NCBI RefSeq assembly: GCF_019880365.1
Contig: NZ_CP082271.1
Span: 496,001 to 560,000, forward strand
Reading direction: 5' to 3'
DNA length: 64,000 nucleotides
Source of the DNA: Pseudomonas sp. DNDY-54
GTDB lineage: Bacteria > Pseudomonadota > Gammaproteobacteria > Pseudomonadales > Pseudomonadaceae
Below, piece by piece: positions 60,849-64,000 of the stretch (its first letter is position 1; the number at the start of each line of letters is the position of its first letter). Under the pieces are notes generated by a model. It was not told the origin of the DNA. It did not search any database and saw nothing but the letters and a program-made list of their open reading frames with translations. Position numbers and translations under genes: made by a program.

Positions 60849-62129
60849 ATGAGCAAGACCAACGAATCCATGATGCAACGCCGTGTCGACGCCGTTCCCC
60901 GTGGCGTCGGCCAGATTCATCCAATCTTTGCCGATCATGCGAAGAACAGCAGCGTGGTCGACGTCGAGGGCCGTGAATTCATCGATTTTGCCGGCGGCAT
61001 TGCTGTGCTGAATACTGGCCACCTGCACCCTAAGATCATCAAGGCGGTGGAAGCGCAGCTGCACAAGCTGACCCACACCTGCTTCCAGGTACTCGCCTAC
61101 GAGCCGTACGTCGAGCTGTGCGAGAAGATCAACGCACGGGTGCCGGGTGATTTCGCCAAGAAGACGTTGCTGGTCACCACCGGCTCCGAGGCAGTGGAGA
61201 ACGCGGTGAAGATTGCCCGCGCCGCCACCGGCCGCGCCGGAGTGATCGCCTTCACTGGCGCTTATCACGGCCGCACCATGATGACCCTGGGGCTGACTGG
61301 CAAGGTTGCGCCGTACTCCGCTGGAATGGGGCTGATGCCGGGCGGCATCTTCCGCGCGCAGTATCCCTGCGCAATCCATGGCGTCAGCGTTGATGAGTCG
61401 ATCGCCAGTATCGAACGCATTTTCAAGAACGACGCCGAGCCGCGCGATATCGCCGCGATCATCATTGAGCCGGTGCAGGGCGAGGGCGGCTTCAACGTCG
61501 CACCCAAAGAGTTCATGGTCCGCCTGCGCGCGCTGTGCGACGAGCACGGCATCCTGCTGATCGCCGATGAAGTGCAGACCGGCGCTGGACGAACCGGGAC
61601 GTTCTTCGCCATGGAGCAGATGGGCGTGGTCGCTGATCTGACCACCTTCGCCAAGTCGGTCGGCGGCGGCTTTCCGATTGCCGGCGTCTGCGGCAAGGCT
61701 GAGATCATGGACGCCATCGCGCCTGGCGGGCTGGGCGGCACCTACGCCGGCAACCCGTTGTCCTGTGCGGCGGCGCTTGCGGTGATGGAAGTTTTTGACG
61801 AAGAAAAATTGCTCGACCGCTGCAAGACCGTGGCCGGGAAGCTAACGGCGGGCCTTGAGTCGATTCAGGCACGGCACAAGGAAATCGGCGAGGTCCGCGG
61901 ACTGGGCGCGATGATCGCCATCGAGCTGTTCGAGGACGGCGACCATGCGCGACCGGCCGCGGCGCTGACCTCGCAGATTGTCGCCAAGGCACGGGACAAG
62001 GGCCTGATCCTGCTGTCCTGCGGCACCTACTACAACGTGCTACGTGTGCTGGTGCCGCTGACTGCCGAGGACGAGCTGCTCGAACGTGGCCTGGCGATCA
62101 TTGCTGAGTGCTTCGACGAGCTGACCTGA
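60849..62129 (+). CDS. gabT: 4-aminobutyrate aminotransferase
   Basis: A class III PLP aminotransferase of 426 residues, the length of Pseudomonas GabT. It shows VTTGSEAVENAVKIAR, GAYHGRTMMTLGLTGK, the IIIEPVQGEGGF region, LLIADEVQTGAGRTG (PLP aspartate) and TFAKSVGGGFP (PLP lysine). It moves the amino group from GABA to 2-oxoglutarate giving succinate semialdehyde. The usual partner gabD is not next to it here, so another omega-amino acid could be the in vivo substrate. GAGGAG lies four bases before the ATG. Confidence 0.88.
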   Translation: MSKTNESMMQRRVDAVPRGVGQIHPIFADHAKNSSVVDVEGREFIDFAGGIAVLNTGHLHPKIIKAVEAQLHKLTHTCFQVLAYEPYVELCEKINARVPGDFAKKTLLVTTGSEAVENAVKIARAATGRAGVIAFTGAYHGRTMMTLGLTGKVAPYSAGMGLMPGGIFRAQYPCAIHGVSVDESIASIERIFKNDAEPRDIAAIIIEPVQGEGGFNVAPKEFMVRLRALCDEHGILLIADEVQTGAGRTGTFFAMEQMGVVADLTTFAKSVGGGFPIAGVCGKAEIMDAIAPGGLGGTYAGNPLSCAAALAVMEVFDEEKLLDRCKTVAGKLTAGLESIQARHKEIGEVRGLGAMIAIELFEDGDHARPAAALTSQIVAKARDKGLILLSCGTYYNVLRVLVPLTAEDELLERGLAIIAECFDELT

Positions 62130-62228
62130 CCCGAGCGGCACGCCGACATCCCAGCGGATGTCGAACGCGCCGCCACCCTGACCCTCGGGTACAATGCGCG
62201 GCATTCCGCCGTGCTACCCGAGGTCGTC

Positions 62229-62903
62229 ATGCAGCCGTTCGCCATCGCCCCCTCCATTCTCTCCGCCAATTTCGCCCGCCTGGGCGAGGAAGTGGACAAC
62301 GTGCTCGCCGCGGGCGCGAACATCGTTCACTTCGATGTAATGGACAACCACTACGTTCCCAACCTGACGATCGGCCCGATGGTCTGCTCGGCGCTGCGCA
62401 AGCACGGCGTCACCGCACCTATCGATGTGCATCTGATGGTCAAGCCGGTGGATCGCATGATTGGTGACTTCCTCGAAGCGGGCGCCAGCTACATCACCTT
62501 TCACCCGGAAGCTTCGGATCACATCGACCGCTCGCTGCAGTTGATCAAGGACGGCGGTGCCAAGGCTGGCCTGGTGTTCAATCCGGCGACGCCGCTGGAC
62601 GTGCTCAAGTACGTCATGGACAAGATCGACATGGTCCTGCTGATGAGCGTCAACCCCGGCTTCGGCGGGCAGAAATTCATCCCCAATACGCTGGACAAGC
62701 TGCGCGAAGCCCGTGCGCTGATCGATGCCAGCGGCCGCGAGATCCGGCTGGAAATCGATGGTGGCGTCAATCCGAAGAACATCCGCGAGATCGCCGCAGC
62801 CGGTGCCGATACCTTCGTCGCCGGCTCGGCCATCTTCAACCAGCCGGACTACAAGGTCGTGATCGACCAGATGCGCGCCGAGCTGGCGCTGGCACGCCCA
62901 TGA
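62229..62903 (+). CDS. rpe: Ribulose-phosphate 3-epimerase
   Basis: Pentose phosphate enzyme, 224 residues, a TIM barrel. IAPSILSANFARLG at the N terminus, the metal ligands in HFDVMDNHYVPN and DVHLMV, and DGGVNPKN near the end give the full metal site. ATG 62229 is the family start; ATG/CTG codons upstream in frame (62211) are not used. It overlaps gph by four bases, and the two precede trpE, an order known from Pseudomonas. Confidence 0.96.
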   Translation: MQPFAIAPSILSANFARLGEEVDNVLAAGANIVHFDVMDNHYVPNLTIGPMVCSALRKHGVTAPIDVHLMVKPVDRMIGDFLEAGASYITFHPEASDHIDRSLQLIKDGGAKAGLVFNPATPLDVLKYVMDKIDMVLLMSVNPGFGGQKFIPNTLDKLREARALIDASGREIRLEIDGGVNPKNIREIAAAGADTFVAGSAIFNQPDYKVVIDQMRAELALARP

Positions 62904-63601
62904 CCCGTCTCGAGCAACTGTTCGACGGCCAGCTGCCGCGGTTGGTGATGTTCGACCTGGACGGCACCCTGATGGATTCGGTGCCGGACCTGGCCGCCGC
63001 GGTCGACAAGATGCTGATGTTGCTGGGGCGTGAGCCCGCCGGCATTGATCGGGTGCGTGACTGGGTGGGCAACGGCTCGCGGGTGCTGGTGCGTCGCGCG
63101 CTGGCCGGTCAGCTGCAGCACGAGGGTGTAGCCGAGGAGCTGGCCGACGAGGCGCTGGCGCTGTTCATGCAGGCCTATTCCGGCGGACACGAACTGACCA
63201 CGGTCTACCCCGGCGTTCGCGAGAGCCTGGACTGGCTGCGCGAGCGTGACGTGAAGCTTGCGATCATCACCAACAAGCCGGCCCAGTTCATCGAACCTTT
63301 GCTGGAAGAGAAGGGACTGGCGGGTTATTTCCAATGGTTGGTCGGTGGGGACACGTTGCCTCAGCAGAAGCCCGACCCGGCGGCGCTGCTGTGGGTTATG
63401 GATCAGGCCGGGGTGGAACCCGGCGATTCGCTGTTCGTCGGTGACTCGCGTAACGATGTGCGCGCGGCGAAAGCGGCGGCCGTTCCCTGTGTCGCCCTCA
63501 GTTATGGCTACAACCACGGCGAGCCCATCGCTAATGAGGAGCCTGCGTTGGTACTCGACGACCTGCGCGAGCTGGTTGCTTCGGTTTCGGGGCTGCGCTA
63601 G
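62900..63601 (+). CDS. gph: Phosphoglycolate phosphatase
   Basis: A HAD-family phosphatase of 233 residues that clears 2-phosphoglycolate. Motif I is FDLDGTLMDSVPD with the nucleophilic aspartate, motif II IITNKP, motif III lysine in LPQQKPDP and motif IV FVGDSRNDVRAA. ATG 62900 overlaps the rpe stop as ATGA. trpE lies 180 bases downstream. Confidence 0.95.
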   Translation: MTRLEQLFDGQLPRLVMFDLDGTLMDSVPDLAAAVDKMLMLLGREPAGIDRVRDWVGNGSRVLVRRALAGQLQHEGVAEELADEALALFMQAYSGGHELTTVYPGVRESLDWLRERDVKLAIITNKPAQFIEPLLEEKGLAGYFQWLVGGDTLPQQKPDPAALLWVMDQAGVEPGDSLFVGDSRNDVRAAKAAAVPCVALSYGYNHGEPIANEEPALVLDDLRELVASVSGLR

Positions 63602-63642
63602 TGTGGCCTCTGTCCCCTGAACCCCGCAGACGAGATCAGATC

Positions 63643-63711
63643 GTGGTGGTCACCCGCAAACAATGGATGAATGTCATCAAGGCCCTGGCCCGTTGGCGCT
63701 GGCGCGCCTGA
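63643..63711 (+). CDS. Probable trpE leader peptide
   Basis: A short frame in the gph-trpE gap reads VVVTRKQWMNVIKALARWRWRA (22 residues) and stops at TGA 63709. Three of its codons are tryptophan, two of them nearly adjacent (63694-63696, 63700-63702), as in attenuator leader peptides. The start is either GTG 63643 (GAGA a few bases upstream) or ATG 63667, giving 14 residues. A hairpin with stem TGCCGGC / GCCGGTA (63719-63735) follows, but its T run is short. trpE starts 69 bases behind the leader stop. Attenuation of trpE is known in pseudomonads; this frame fits that system. Confidence 0.55.
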   Translation: MVVTRKQWMNVIKALARWRWRA

Positions 63712-63718
63712 CATTTCC

Positions 63719-63740
63719 TGCCGGCTCGGCCGGTACGTTT
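63719..63740 (+). terminator. Possible trpE attenuator hairpin
   Basis: TGCCGGC (63719-63725) pairs with GCCGGTA (63729-63735) around a three-base loop, one G-T pair included, then CGTTT. The T run is only three bases, so termination would be weak. It is placed eight bases behind the leader-peptide stop codon, where an attenuator is expected. Confidence 0.4.
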
Positions 63741-63780
63741 GCATTCGACCCAAGTAGCTCCCTCCGACCACGAGGCTGAC

Positions 63781-64000
63781 ATGACCCGCGAAGAATTCCT
63801 GCGTTTGGCCGCCGAAGGCCACAACCGCATCCCTCTGTCGTTCGAAACGCTCGCCGATTTCGATACGCCGTTGACGCTTTATCTCAAACTCGCCGACGCG
63901 CCCAATTCCTACCTGCTCGAGTCCGTGCAGGGCGGCGAGAAGTGGGGCCGCTATTCCATTATTGGTCTGCCGTGCCGCACCGTGCTGCGGGTGCGTGATC
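63781..64000 (+). CDS. trpE: Anthranilate synthase component I, N-terminal part (truncated by window end)
   Basis: First 73 codons, beginning MTREEFLRLAAEGHNRIPL at ATG 63781. The visible part contains ETLADFDTPLTLYLKLADAPNSYLLES (shown by its ends) and GGEKWGRYSIIGLPC, the tryptophan-binding (LLES) feedback region of TrpE. It makes anthranilate from chorismate with the glutamine amidotransferase TrpG. GAGG-like ACGAGG lies just before the ATG. A leader peptide upstream suggests control by tryptophan. Confidence 0.95.
   Translation, partial: MTREEFLRLAAEGHNRIPLSFETLADFDTPLTLYLKLADAPNSYLLESVQGGEKWGRYSIIGLPCRTVLRVRD

Noticed and set aside
1..64000. CRISPR arrays, insertion sequences, prophage genes or rRNA
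   Set aside because: No spaced direct repeats, transposase, integrase or rRNA sequence was seen.

Overview
The window is chromosomal DNA of a gammaproteobacterium, most likely a Pseudomonas of the stutzeri group (Stutzerimonas). The case rests on GC-rich sequence, on the close resemblance of PilQ, GltB, TsaD, Rpe, GabT and PrkA to their Pseudomonas counterparts, and on Pseudomonas gene blocks such as pilQ-aroK-aroB-gltBD-hemE, tsaD-plsY-folB-folK-cca, prkA-yeaH-spoVR and lptD-surA-pdxA-rsmA-apaGH. This was judged from memory of the families; no database was searched.

Layout. 1-12.9 kb: end of pilP, the type IV pilus secretin pilQ, aroK, aroB, a DamX-like AAA/SPOR protein, glutamate synthase gltB/gltD and hemE, all on the + strand and with clear terminators at the end. 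12.9-13.2 kb: a small unknown gene. 13.4-30.3 kb: one 18-gene, minus-strand, almost gapless operon for an aryl polyene (APE)-type pigment. It has a ketosynthase/chain-length-factor set, ketoreductase, two dehydratase units, two ACPs, an acyl-activating ligase fused to a dehydratase, an aromatic amino acid ammonia-lyase, a thioesterase, acyl- and glycosyltransferases, a LolA-like protein, an MMPL exporter, a lipoprotein and a flavin enzyme with halogenase signatures. 30.6-34.3 kb: trxC, metY and an SLC13 permease. 34.3-35.3 kb: a gene-poor stretch with two possible small genes and a tRNA with CAU anticodon. 35.4-39.8 kb: rpoD, dnaG and rpsU (macromolecular synthesis cluster), with a 141-bp inverted-repeat element between rpoD and dnaG. 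40-43.9 kb: tsaD, plsY, folB, folK, cca. 44-48.9 kb: spoVR, yeaH and prkA stress genes. 49.1-56.8 kb: glpE, apaH, apaG, rsmA, pdxA, surA, lptD. 57-59.4 kb: amgK, murU, djlA. 59.5-64 kb: a DUF3530 gene, gabT, rpe, gph, a probable tryptophan-rich leader peptide and the start of trpE.

How the genes fit together. Most of the window is core metabolism and envelope biogenesis. The accessory-looking part is the APE operon. Its enzymes should activate an aromatic acid, extend it by repeated condensation, reduction and dehydration into a polyene, attach the chain to a lipid/sugar scaffold and move it to the outer membrane. The most informative observations outside routine annotation are the ligase-dehydratase fusion, the unusual ammonia-lyase selectivity pair and the halogenase motifs in that operon, the repeat that supplies the dnaG stop codon, the trpE leader peptide, and the loss of the HD catalytic pair in the CCA-adding enzyme.
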